Shown here: one piece after another, positions 1 through 6,142 of the stretch
How the letters are laid out: each line of letters opens with the position of its first letter
Position numbering within the stretch: position 1 is the stretch's first letter
NCBI GenBank assembly: GCA_937942205.1
Contig: CALDFO010000439.1
Coordinates: forward strand, 1-6,263
Direction: 5' to 3'
DNA from: an uncultured Alphaproteobacteria bacterium
GTDB lineage: Bacteria > Pseudomonadota > Alphaproteobacteria > Micropepsales > Micropepsaceae
Length of the DNA: 6,263 nt
Notes under the pieces: model-generated
The model's database searches: none
Told to the model about the DNA's origin: nothing
The model's input: the letters and a program-made list of their open reading frames with translations, nothing else
Translations under genes and position numbers: made by a program

Positions 1-1165
1 CCAGCGGCGAGCCGGTCAGCGCCGTCAGCCAGGCCACCACGAAATTGGCCGTGCCGCCGAACAGCGAAATCGCCAGCGCATAGACGATGCCGGTGCCGCC
101 GGAGCGCATCCGGGGCGGCAGGCTTTCGGTCAGCGAGGCCATCACCGCGGGCGTACCCAATGCCAGCAGCGTCGCCATGATCACTACCCCGGCATACAAA
201 GCGGGCGCGCTGCGGAAATGCGCCATCATCGCAAAACAGGGCAACGCCACCAGGCCCAGCAGGCCATAGGCCGTCATCATCACCGGCTTGCGCCCCAGCC
301 GGTCGCTCAACCAGCCGCCCACGGGGTTGAACAGCACGCCGCAGCTTCCCGCCACCACCACCGCGCCGAAGGTTTCCGCCGCCGGCAGGCCCAGCGTATG
401 GCTGCCGAAGATGTTCATGTAATTCATGGTGTAGGTGGCGACGGTGGCGGCGGCCAGGGTCAGGATCGCGAAAAAACCGATCCGCATCTGCTCGCGGCTG
501 GGGCGCGGAAAGCTGGTTTCGGACCGGTGCTCCAGCGTTTCGGGCAGACGGCGGCGCAGCACCAGCGCGAACGGCACCACCAGGACGCCCAGCGCCATGG
601 CGACGCGCCAGCCCCACTCGCTCAAGGCCTGCGCCGACAGCAGATTCGACAGCACCACGCCCACCAGCCCCGCCGTCAGGATCGCCGCCTGCTGGGTGGC
701 GAATTGCAGCGAGACATAGACGCCGCGCCGCTCCGGCGTGGCCGCTTCCATCAGAAAGGCGGTGGCCGGTCCCACTTCGCCGCCCAGGGCGAAACCCTGC
801 AGCAGCCGGAACAGCACCACCAGGATGGGCGCGGCGATGCCGATGCTGGCATAAGACGGCGTCAGCACCAGGCCCAGAATGGAAAAGCCCATCAGCCCGA
901 AGCAGAACAGCATGGCGGGCTTGCGCCCGATCCGGTCGCCCAAGGGTCCGATCACCGCCCCGCCCAGCGGACGGGTCACAAAACCGACGCCGAAGGTCGC
1001 CAGGGTCAGCAGCAGACTGCCGGTGGCGTCATGGCCGGGGAAAAAACATTGCCCGATCTGGATCGCGAAAAAGCCGAAAATCAGGAAGTCGTAGAATTCC
1101 AGGCCATTGCCCGCCACCACCGCCGCCAGCTGCGGAATGGTGAGCTTCCGTCTTTCGCTGCTCAT
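1..1165 (-). CDS. MFS metabolite:H+ symporter, citrate-transporter-like (C-terminus cut by window edge)
   Basis: Reading the minus strand from the ATG at 1165 gives 388 codons open to the left edge. The protein is an inner-membrane secondary transporter of the major facilitator superfamily, metabolite:H+ symporter group (CitA, KgtP, ShiA, ProP relatives). By eye it best resembles citrate-proton symporters. Visible marks are the N-terminal GNGLEFYDFLIFGFFA (about residues 19-34), MFS motif A GPLGDRIGRKPAM (73-85) and its second-half counterpart GWLSDRLGRKPVM (284-296). Others are the RLLQGFALGGEVG helix (120-132) and SEWGWR before helix 6 (182-187). About 11 hydrophobic segments are present; family members run to roughly 430 residues, so about one helix lies outside the window. 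A weak ribosome site (AAGGGG) precedes the start by four bases. The gene is divergent from the sulfite reductase operon, so shared control is possible. The substrate is an inference: a carboxylate such as citrate is likeliest, but this group also carries betaines and shikimate. Confidence 0.9.
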   Translation of the reverse strand, partial: MSSERRKLTIPQLAAVVAGNGLEFYDFLIFGFFAIQIGQCFFPGHDATGSLLLTLATFGVGFVTRPLGGAVIGPLGDRIGRKPAMLFCFGLMGFSILGLVLTPSYASIGIAAPILVVLFRLLQGFALGGEVGPATAFLMEAATPERRGVYVSLQFATQQAAILTAGLVGVVLSNLLSAQALSEWGWRVAMALGVLVVPFALVLRRRLPETLEHRSETSFPRPSREQMRIGFFAILTLAAATVATYTMNYMNIFGSHTLGLPAAETFGAVVVAGSCGVLFNPVGGWLSDRLGRKPVMMTAYGLLGLVALPCFAMMAHFRSAPALYAGVVIMATLLALGTPAVMASLTESLPPRMRSGGTGIVYALAISLFGGTANFVVAWLTALTGSPL

Positions 1166-1209
1166 GACGCCCCTTTTTTTCCGCGACTATGCCCGGTTCC
1201 GTGGCGTCA

Positions 1210-1239
1210 TTAATACAATTGTCATGTGTAGTTATTCAA
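1210..1239 (-). promoter_or_regulatory. Possible sigma-70 promoter of the MFS transporter gene
   Basis: On the minus strand, TTGAAT (1239-1234) and TATTAA (1215-1210) are separated by 18 bp and lie about 45 bp upstream of the transporter ATG. They fit a -35/-10 pair with one or two mismatches each. The AT-rich character stands out in this GC-rich DNA. The -35 box overlaps the spacer of the inverted repeat at 1227-1247, so a protein bound there would block it. This is a pattern match only. Confidence 0.3.
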
Positions 1240-1247
1240 AAACTACA
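1227..1247. promoter_or_regulatory. Inverted repeat in the divergent control region, candidate operator
   Basis: TGTAGTT (1227-1233) and AACTACA (1241-1247) are perfect 7-bp inverted arms around a 7-bp AT-rich spacer. The site lies between the divergent transporter and sulfite reductase operon, 57 bp before the DUF2849 start. An 8-bp palindrome ACAATTGT (1215-1222) lies next to it. The size and spacing suit a dimeric repressor or a LysR-type regulator such as a CysB-like protein, but I cannot assign a family. Its place over the likely promoters supports a regulatory role. Confidence 0.4.
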
Positions 1248-1303
1248 TGAATATCGTGTTGAAGTCTTGATTTCGGGGGCGGGAAGTGGTGAGTACCGGC
1301 CCC

Positions 1304-1606
1304 ATGAGCGCACCTGTTTTCAAGATGCTGACCGCCAACCGCCTGCGTGACGGCGATGTGCTGTACCGCAAGGGCGGCGGCTGGGTTCTGACCCTGGCCG
1401 AAGCCGATCTCTATGCCGACGCCCCCGCCGCCGAGGCCGCCCTGGCCCAGGCCGAGGCCGAACTGGCCCAGAACATCGTGGTCGCGCCCTATCTGTTCGA
1501 CGTCCGCCAGGAAGACGGCGCCGTCCGCCCCGTCAAGGAGCGCGAAATCATCCGCGCCGCCGGTCCCACCGTGCGGCCCGATACCGGCAAGCAGGCAACC
1601 GCATGA
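1304..1606 (+). CDS. DUF2849 domain protein, first gene of the sulfite reductase operon
   Basis: This is a small cytoplasmic protein of 100 residues with no signal peptide or membrane segment. It matches the DUF2849 family: the N-terminal core reads KMLTANRLRDGDVLY, then a GGWVLTLAEADL segment, an Ala/Glu-rich helix (about 40-57) and a PYLFDVR strand (62-68) before a Lys/Arg-rich tail. In alphaproteobacteria this family is usually found directly before a CysI-type reductase, as here. Its stop overlaps the next gene's start by 4 bp (ATGA at 1603-1606), so translation is probably coupled. I chose ATG 1304 because family members begin just before the K-x-LTANRL motif; a GTG at 1286 would add six residues without family support. 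GGTGAG at 1288-1293 may serve as ribosome site. The biochemical role is not established; a part in reductase assembly or electron supply is inference from context. Confidence 0.85.
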   Translation: MSAPVFKMLTANRLRDGDVLYRKGGGWVLTLAEADLYADAPAAEAALAQAEAELAQNIVVAPYLFDVRQEDGAVRPVKEREIIRAAGPTVRPDTGKQATA

Positions 1607-3288
1607 ACGCCCCATTCCCCGCCCCCGTGGCGCCCAACATGTACCGCTATGACGAGTTCGACGCCCGCTTTGTGGGCGAGCGGGTGGAGCAGTTCGCCGG
1701 CCAGGTGGCGCGCCGCCTCAAGGGCGAACTGACCGAAGACCAGTTCAAGCCGCTGCGGCTGATGAACGGCCTCTATCTCCAGCTTCATGCCTACATGCTG
1801 CGGGTGGCGGTGCCCTACGGCACCCTGTCGTCCAGGCAGATCCGCAAGCTGGCCCATATCGCCCGCACCTATGACAAGGGCTTCGGCCATTTCACCACCC
1901 GCCAGAATCTCCAGTTCAACTGGATCAAGCTGGTGGACGTGCCCGCCATCCTGCGCGAGCTGGCCGATGTGGAGATGCACTGCATCCAGACCTCGGGCAA
2001 TTGCGTGCGCAACGTCACCGCCGACCAGTTCGCGGGCGCCACGCCGGAGGAGATCGAAGATCCCCGTCCGCTGGCCGAGATCATCCGTCAATGGTCGTCG
2101 TTGCACCCCGAATTCGTCTTCCTGGCGCGCAAGTTCAAGATCGCGGTGGGCGCCACGCCGCACGACCGCGCCGCGCTTCAGTTCCACGACATGGCGGTGG
2201 AGGTGGTCCGGAACGCCGAAGGCCGTGTCGGCTACAAGGTGATGGCGGGCGGCGGCATGGGCCGCACCCCCTATATCGCCCATGTCATGCGCGAGTTCGT
2301 GGAGCGCGAGGACATCCTCGCCTATCTGGAAGCGGTGCTGCGCGTCTACAACCAGGACAGCCGCCGCGACAACATCCACAAGCAGCGCATCAAGATCCTG
2401 ATCAACGCCATCGGCCCGGAGGAAATGCGCCGCCGGGTGGACCGCGAGTTCCAGGAACTCAAGCGGATGGGCACCTTGCAGCTGCCGCGCGAGGAACTGG
2501 ACCGCATCACCGCCTATTTCGCGCCCCCGGCCTTCGAGACCGGGCTGCCCGACACCCTTCCCGAGGCGGGGCCGGATTTCGCCAACTGGACGCGGACCAA
2601 TGTGCATCCCCACCGCGCGCCGGGCTATGCCATCGCCACCATCACGCTCAAGACCATCGGCCAGGTGCCGGGCGACTGCAGCGCCGAGCAGCTCGACGTG
2701 ATCGCCGACATCATGGACGAATTCAGCCTGGGCGAGGTGCGCGTCACCCATGAGCAGAATCTGGTCCTGCCGCATGTGCGCAAGAAGGACCTGCCCGCCA
2801 TCTTCGCGAAACTGCAGGAACTGGATTTCGCCGCCCCCAATGCCGGGCTGATCACCGACATCATCGCCTGCCCGGGCCTGGATTACTGCGACCTGGCCAA
2901 TGCCCGCTCCATCCCGGTGGCGCAAGCCATCGCCCGCAAATTCGCCGACCTGGACCGCCAGCACGAAATCGGCGAGCTGAAGATCAAGATTTCCGGCTGC
3001 ATCAACGCCTGCGGCCACCACCATGCCGGCCATATCGGCATTCTGGGCGTGGACAAGAAGGGCGTGGAATTCTACCAGCTTCTGCTGGGCGGTTCGGGCG
3101 CCGAGGACGCCTCCATCGGCGAGATCATGGGGCCGGGCTTCGGCGAACACGACATCGCCGACGCGGTGGAGCGGGTGGTCGGCGTCTATCTGGCCCAGCG
3201 CCGGCCGGAAGAACGCTTCCTGGACACCTATCGCCGTATCGGCATGGCGCCCTTCAAGCAGGCCGCCTTCCAGAAGGAAGCCGCCTGA
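1603..3288 (+). CDS. cysI: Nitrite/sulfite reductase hemoprotein (siroheme, 4Fe-4S), CysI-type
   Basis: This 561-residue cytoplasmic enzyme carries out the six-electron reduction of sulfite to sulfide (or nitrite to ammonia) in assimilation; E. coli CysI is about 570 residues. It shows the family's duplicated layout: a ferredoxin-like half (about 25-115), the first siroheme-binding domain with TSGNCVRN (130-137) and FLARKFKIAVG (173-183), then a second half. The cluster ligands sit in CPGLDYC (C423, C429) and CINAC (C466, C470), the C-x5-C and C-x3-C pattern that binds 4Fe-4S and bridges to siroheme. R67, R136, K177 and K179 match the four basic substrate residues known in E. coli CysI (R83, R153, K215, K217). 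There is no flavoprotein domain and no cysJ gene next to it, so ferredoxin or another donor is likely. It overlaps the upstream gene by 4 bp and the downstream gene by 1 bp. Sulfite is favoured over nitrite from the operon context, but sequence alone does not decide this. Confidence 0.93.
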   Translation: MNAPFPAPVAPNMYRYDEFDARFVGERVEQFAGQVARRLKGELTEDQFKPLRLMNGLYLQLHAYMLRVAVPYGTLSSRQIRKLAHIARTYDKGFGHFTTRQNLQFNWIKLVDVPAILRELADVEMHCIQTSGNCVRNVTADQFAGATPEEIEDPRPLAEIIRQWSSLHPEFVFLARKFKIAVGATPHDRAALQFHDMAVEVVRNAEGRVGYKVMAGGGMGRTPYIAHVMREFVEREDILAYLEAVLRVYNQDSRRDNIHKQRIKILINAIGPEEMRRRVDREFQELKRMGTLQLPREELDRITAYFAPPAFETGLPDTLPEAGPDFANWTRTNVHPHRAPGYAIATITLKTIGQVPGDCSAEQLDVIADIMDEFSLGEVRVTHEQNLVLPHVRKKDLPAIFAKLQELDFAAPNAGLITDIIACPGLDYCDLANARSIPVAQAIARKFADLDRQHEIGELKIKISGCINACGHHHAGHIGILGVDKKGVEFYQLLLGGSGAEDASIGEIMGPGFGEHDIADAVERVVGVYLAQRRPEERFLDTYRRIGMAPFKQAAFQKEAA

Positions 3289-3776
3289 TGAAACTGCTCA
3301 AGCATGGCGCCTGGGCGCAGGACACCTTCACCCCGGTGGCCGACGACGCGGCGCTGCCGCACGGGGCGGTGATCGTCTCGCTGACCCGTTTCCAGAAGGA
3401 CCGCGAGGCGCTGCTGGAACGCAACACGCCGCTGGGCGTGCGCCTGCAGAGCCACGAAAATCCCGAACTGCTGGGCGACGATGTCAACCGCCTGTCACTG
3501 GTGGCGCTGGAGTTTCCCAAGTTCCGCGACGGCCGCGCCTTTTCCTGGGCGCGCCTCTTGCGGACCCGGCTGGGCTTCACCGGCGAAATCCGCGCCGTGG
3601 GCGATTTTCTGTATGACCAGATCAATTACCAGCGCCGGGTCGGCTTCGACGCCTGGGAGGTACCCGACCGCTTCACGCTGGAGGATTTCCAGCGGGCGCT
3701 GACGGAAATGACCAACGTCTATCAGCCCAGCACCGACGGCCGCAAAACCATCCGGGAACTGCGGGCGGGGATTTAA
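3288..3776 (+). CDS. DUF934 family protein, third gene of the sulfite reductase operon
   Basis: This 162-residue soluble protein belongs to DUF934, a family found mainly next to assimilatory sulfite reductase genes in proteobacteria. Its conserved blocks are clear: FPKFRDGRAFSWARLLR (76-92), GEIRAVGDFLYDQ (99-111) and RRVGFDAWEV (116-125). The C-terminus ends with a helix that follows YQPSTDGR. No cofactor-binding cysteines are present; the protein has no Cys at all. Its ATG shares one base with the stop of the reductase gene (TGATG at 3286-3290), and GAAGGA (3273-3278) is a good ribosome site nine bases before it. Its molecular role is not known to me. The strict linkage suggests a helper or partner of the reductase. 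In many alphaproteobacteria a cysH (PAPS/APS reductase) gene follows; here the operon ends in repeat DNA instead. Confidence 0.88.
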   Translation: MKLLKHGAWAQDTFTPVADDAALPHGAVIVSLTRFQKDREALLERNTPLGVRLQSHENPELLGDDVNRLSLVALEFPKFRDGRAFSWARLLRTRLGFTGEIRAVGDFLYDQINYQRRVGFDAWEVPDRFTLEDFQRALTEMTNVYQPSTDGRKTIRELRAGI

Positions 3777-3784
3777 TTGTCCCG

Positions 3785-3833
3785 GCCGCAACGTCGTGCC
3801 TGCCGGCACGACGTTGCGGCGTTCGACCGGGCA
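3785..3833. repeat. Repeat module A, copy 1: perfect 16-bp hairpin plus constant flank
   Basis: Arms 3785-3800 and 3805-3820 are perfect 16-bp inverted repeats around a TGCC loop, starting nine bases after the DUF934 stop. The right arm's end runs into the flank GCGGCGTTCGACCGGGCA. A 19-base block (3815-3833) containing it recurs exactly at 4074-4092 after a different hairpin. The hairpin could stop or stabilise the sulfite reductase operon transcript, but it lacks the T-run of a classic terminator. Confidence 0.75.
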
Positions 3834-3865
3834 AAAGGTCCACTGGACCTTTTGCTGATCCGGTC
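3825..3865. repeat. Repeat module P, copy 1: near-perfect 25-bp palindrome inside a longer stem
   Basis: GCAAAAGGTCCA (3831-3842) and TGGACCTTTTGC (3844-3855) are perfect 12-bp arms around a single C. They are enclosed by a further pair GACCGG (3825-3830) and CCGGTC (3860-3865) with a four-base bulge on the right. The 13-base core GGTCCACTGGACC (3837-3849) recurs as the last 13 bases of the window, again after a module A. The central part is too tight for a good RNA loop without opening a few pairs. Confidence 0.65.
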
Positions 3866-3867
3866 TC

Positions 3868-3986
3868 ACCCCCTCCGGCTTCAACTTCCGCTCGGCTGCT
3901 CGGGCTCTCGCCCTCGCACGTGCCTCGCTCGCTGAAATCACCTCCCCTTCCAGCGTGCTGACGCACGCGAAGGGGAGGCGGGCCTG
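3868..3986. repeat. Repeat module C, copy 1
   Basis: The first 30 bases (3868-3897) are identical to 4812-4841. A variable stretch follows, then TCGCACGT (shared with copy 2), then a long hairpin. The hairpin's outer arms are CCTCCCCTTC (3941-3950) and GAAGGGGAGG (3969-3978). Its inner arms are GCGTGC (3953-3958) and GCACGC (3963-3968), with loop TGAC, and the element ends in GGGCCTG. No reading frame here looks coding. The function is unknown; it behaves as a dispersed intergenic element. Confidence 0.75.
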
Positions 3987-3996
3987 TGCTCCTCAT

Positions 3997-4035
3997 TGTC
4001 ATTCCCGCGAAAGCGGGAATCCAGCTTTCTTTTTT
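3997..4035. repeat. Repeat module B, copy 1 (REP-like, GAAA-capped hairpin)
   Basis: Positions 3997-4032 match 6165-6200 with only two differences in 36 bases. The core TGTCATTCCCGCGAAAGCG resembles an intergenic repeat that I recall as widespread in GC-rich proteobacteria; that resemblance is from memory, not a search. ATTCCCGC (4001-4008) pairs with GCGGGAAT (4013-4020) around a GAAA tetraloop. Confidence 0.75.
4001..4035 (+). terminator. Possible intrinsic terminator within repeat module B
   Basis: The 8-bp stem with GAAA loop (4001-4020) is followed by CCAGCTTTC and a run of six T (4030-4035). It could end transcription from the sulfite reductase operon, although it lies 225 bp past the last stop and the T-run starts nine bases after the stem, which weakens the case. 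Confidence 0.35.
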
Positions 4036-4049
4036 CCTGTTCCGGCCTC

Positions 4050-4092
4050 GCGTCGCGCGCAAGCGCGCGACGCTGCGGCGTTCGACCGGGCA
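4050..4092. repeat. Repeat module A, copy 2: GC-only hairpin plus constant flank
   Basis: GCGTCGCGCGC (4050-4060) and GCGCGCGACGC (4063-4073) are perfect 11-bp inverted arms around AA. They are followed at once by the same 19-base flank as copy 1 (4074-4092 equals 3815-3833). The stem sequence differs from copy 1 although pairing is complete in both. The remaining 102 bp to the next gene (4093-4194) show no further clear signal except its ribosome site. Confidence 0.7.
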
Positions 4093-4194
4093 GTCTGTTC
4101 ATCTGGCGTTCAGGCGGCCTGCGCCTTAGTTTGCCGCGCCAGGTTCCCCGCCCCCAACGGTCCTGGACTTTCCACCCAAGCCGGAGAAATCCCC

Positions 4195-4770
4195 ATGCGA
4201 AAAAGCCTCCTGCCCATGGCCGCCGCGCTGGCCCTGTGCGGCGCGTCCGCCGCCGCCCTGGCCGCCGCCAACGCCCCTGCCGAAACCGCGCTCCGCAAGC
4301 CGGTCATGACGGCCGCCCCTCTGTCCGCGGCCCAGGCCGCACCCCTGCTGCTGGCCCAGAACGATCCGCGCGCCATGCGCCGCGCCCCGCCGCCGCCCCC
4401 GCCGCAGGATGACGGCCCCGCCTGCAACGAGATCTATCCGGGCCGCGCCGACGACCTGCGCCGGCTGGAAACGCGCCTGTCGCTGACCTCGGCCCAGGCG
4501 CCGCTGTTCGCCCGCTGGCGCCAGATCACGCTGGACGGCGCCCGCCGCGCCGAGCGCGAATGCAACGCCGCCCAGCGCAATACCGGCAACATGGACCTGT
4601 TCCGCATGTTGGACGAGGAAGAGCGCGGCCTGCGCCAGCGCCTGTCCGACCTGCAGACCGAACGTCCGGCGCTGGAAGCCTTTTACCGCTCGCTCAATCC
4701 CGGCCAGCGCGCCGAGTTCGACAATGGCGGCCAGGACGAACGGGACGATCGCGGCCCGCCGCGGCGATAG
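4195..4770 (+). CDS. Periplasmic Spy/CpxP-like LTxxQ-motif protein
   Basis: This 191-residue protein starts with a Sec signal peptide: MRKS, a hydrophobic core rich in Ala/Leu (5-22) and an Ala-rich cleavage region (about 20-25). A low-complexity linker with six prolines (65-70) follows. The folded part (about 77-178) is helical and charged. It carries LTSAQ (97-101) and a variant second motif LNPGQ (167-171), the signature of the Spy/CpxP periplasmic chaperone-like family. C77 and C123 could form a disulfide in the periplasm. The tail is Asp/Arg-rich. I chose ATG 4195 because GGAGA (4183-4187) sits seven bases before it and the signal peptide begins there. It is flanked by repeat modules on both sides and is probably transcribed alone. 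Family members respond to envelope stress and bind unfolded proteins or metals; which applies here cannot be told. Confidence 0.8.
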   Translation: MRKSLLPMAAALALCGASAAALAAANAPAETALRKPVMTAAPLSAAQAAPLLLAQNDPRAMRRAPPPPPPQDDGPACNEIYPGRADDLRRLETRLSLTSAQAPLFARWRQITLDGARRAERECNAAQRNTGNMDLFRMLDEEERGLRQRLSDLQTERPALEAFYRSLNPGQRAEFDNGGQDERDDRGPPRR

Positions 4771-4780
4771 GCGTTCGTGG

Positions 4781-4793
4781 AACTGTCACAGTT
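4781..4793. other. 13-bp palindrome downstream of the LTxxQ gene
   Basis: AACTGT and ACAGTT are perfect arms around one C, starting 11 bases after the stop at 4768-4770. It is too tight for an RNA hairpin and has no T-run. It could be a protein-binding site for the decarboxylase gene downstream, or chance. Confidence 0.25.
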
Positions 4794-4811
4794 TCGCGAC
4801 GGTTATTGAAT

Positions 4812-4920
4812 ACCCCCTCCGGCTTCAACTTCCGCTCGGCTCCCAAGAGGTCGCCTTCGCACGTTGAAGCCACCTCCCCCCTCCTATGCGCTGACGCGCA
4901 TGAGGGGGAGACGGGGCCTG
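4812..4920. repeat. Repeat module C, copy 2
   Basis: The first 30 bases equal 3868-3897 exactly. The middle is shortened compared with copy 1, and TCGCACGT (4857-4864) is kept. The hairpin then has inner arms ATGCGC (4886-4891) and GCGCAT (4896-4901) with loop TGAC, and C-rich and G-rich outer arms (about 4875-4883 and 4902-4910) that pair with small bulges. The element ends in GGGGCCTG, as copy 1 does in GGGCCTG. It lies 52 bp before the decarboxylase start, so it may be part of that gene's leader. Confidence 0.72.
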
Positions 4921-4972
4921 CGCTTCGGGAAAGAGCTTGCGTCCGCGACCCCAAAGTCCCAAAAGGCCCCTT

Positions 4973-6142
4973 ATGAACGCGCCCACGACCCTCGACGCCC
5001 TGCCCCGCTTCGCCTCGCCCCTCAAGGCGATCGAAAGCCTCAAGCCGTCCGAGCCGCTGTATCTGGTGCATCCGGAAAAATTCGCCGCCGCCGCCGAGAC
5101 GTTCCTCAAGGGCTTTCCCGGCGACGTGCTCTATGCGGTGAAATCCAATCCGCATCCCATCGCCATCACCCATCTGTGGAACGCCGGTATCCGCCATTTC
5201 GACACCGCCAGCCTGGGCGAGATCGAAGCGGTGAAGTCGCTGTTCCCCGCCGCCGTCTGCCATTTCATGGCGCCGGTGCGGTTGGCGGGCCAGGCCAAGG
5301 CCGCTTTTGAACGGCATGGCGTCACCGACTTTGTGGTCGACAGCGAATCCGAACTGACCAAGCTGCTGGCGGAAACCGGCAACCCGAAAAAGTTGCGCGT
5401 CTTCGTGCGGCTGGTGGCCCAGCTGGGCGGCGCGCTGCTGGAAATGTCCAGCAAGTATGGCTGCCGCCCCGAGGAAGGCGCGCGCCTGCTGCGGAAGATC
5501 GCCGCCAGCGGCGCCCAGCCCTGCCTGACCTTCCATGTCGGCAGCCAATGCCTGTCGCCCTTCACCTATGCCCAGGCGATCGAAATCGCCCAGCAGACCA
5601 TCCGGCTGGCGGGCGTCAAGATCGCCGCGCTGGACATCGGCGGCGGCTTTCCGGCCGCCTATGCGGGACAGGAACCGCCGCCCTATCACTGGTTCTTCGA
5701 CATGATCGCCACCGCGCTGGACAATCTGGCCATGCCGGATCTGAACGTGATGTGCGAGCCGGGCCGCGCCCTGTGCGCGCCGGGCATCTCGCTGGTGACC
5801 CAGGTGGTGATGCGCCGCGACGACCGGCTGTACATGAATGACGGCATCTATGGCAGTTTCGACGAGCAGCGTTTCGCCAGCTTCGACGAGAACTATCCGC
5901 CCACCGGCATCACGCTGGACGCCAAGGGCAAGGCGAAAACGCTGACCGGCGAGTTGCGCCCTTTCCGCTTTTACGGCCCCACCTGCGACAGCGCCGATGT
6001 GCTGCCCCGCCCGGTGATGCTGCCCGACGCCGTCGCGGCGGGCGATTACGTGCTGTTCGGGACGATGGGCGCCTATACCGTCTCCTCGCGCTCGCCCTTC
6101 AACGGGTATTACCCCGACGCCTGGGCGGTTATCGTTTCGTGA
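4973..6142 (+). CDS. Ornithine/lysine decarboxylase, fold-type III PLP enzyme
   Basis: This 389-residue cytoplasmic enzyme belongs to the alanine-racemase-fold (group IV) decarboxylases. It should convert ornithine to putrescine, possibly lysine to cadaverine, at the start of polyamine synthesis. YAVKSNP (54-60) holds K57, the PLP Schiff-base lysine. Other PLP and substrate motifs follow in the family order: HVGS (188-191), GGGFP (223-227), the phosphate-binding EPGR (262-265), NDGIYGSF (289-296), GPTCDSAD (335-342) and GAYTV (366-370). C338 and D339 match the catalytic Cys360 and substrate-binding Asp361 of eukaryotic ornithine decarboxylase, D290 matches Asp332, and Y368 matches Tyr389. The length agrees with bacterial members (about 380-400). 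The ATG at 4973 is preceded by AAAAGG (4961-4966) at six bases; a TTG at 4937 would add 12 residues without support. It appears to be a single gene with repeat DNA on both sides. Substrate preference between ornithine and lysine cannot be read with certainty. Confidence 0.9.
   Translation: MNAPTTLDALPRFASPLKAIESLKPSEPLYLVHPEKFAAAAETFLKGFPGDVLYAVKSNPHPIAITHLWNAGIRHFDTASLGEIEAVKSLFPAAVCHFMAPVRLAGQAKAAFERHGVTDFVVDSESELTKLLAETGNPKKLRVFVRLVAQLGGALLEMSSKYGCRPEEGARLLRKIAASGAQPCLTFHVGSQCLSPFTYAQAIEIAQQTIRLAGVKIAALDIGGGFPAAYAGQEPPPYHWFFDMIATALDNLAMPDLNVMCEPGRALCAPGISLVTQVVMRRDDRLYMNDGIYGSFDEQRFASFDENYPPTGITLDAKGKAKTLTGELRPFRFYGPTCDSADVLPRPVMLPDAVAAGDYVLFGTMGAYTVSSRSPFNGYYPDAWAVIVS

Noticed and set aside
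218..1213. A 331-codon open frame on the plus strand opposite the transporter gene
   Set aside because: Its product is a Gln/His/Arg-rich string typical of reading a GC-rich membrane gene backwards. The minus-strand frame gives a clear MFS protein.
1489..3150. A 553-codon open frame on the minus strand opposite the reductase gene
   Set aside because: It is an antisense shadow caused by GC-rich codon use. The plus-strand frame has unmistakable siroheme and cluster motifs, and the minus-strand protein shows no recognisable family.
3785..3820. Classic rho-independent terminator directly after the sulfite reductase operon
   Set aside because: The stem is strong, but no T-run follows it, so I keep it as a repeat hairpin.
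3781..4092. CRISPR array
   Set aside because: The repeats are of different kinds, unequal in length and not separated by regular spacers, and no cas gene is present.
3955..4194. Upstream extension of the LTxxQ frame by 80 codons
   Set aside because: It runs through repeat modules and would bury the signal peptide. ATG 4195 has a good ribosome site.
4937..4972. TTG start adding 12 residues to the decarboxylase
   Set aside because: The ATG at 4973 has a well-spaced ribosome site, and the extra Arg/Pro-rich residues do not look like family sequence.
4694..5689. A 331-codon minus-strand frame spanning the LTxxQ gene end, repeat C and the decarboxylase start
   Set aside because: It crosses two confident plus-strand genes and a repeat, has no family resemblance and no credible ribosome site.
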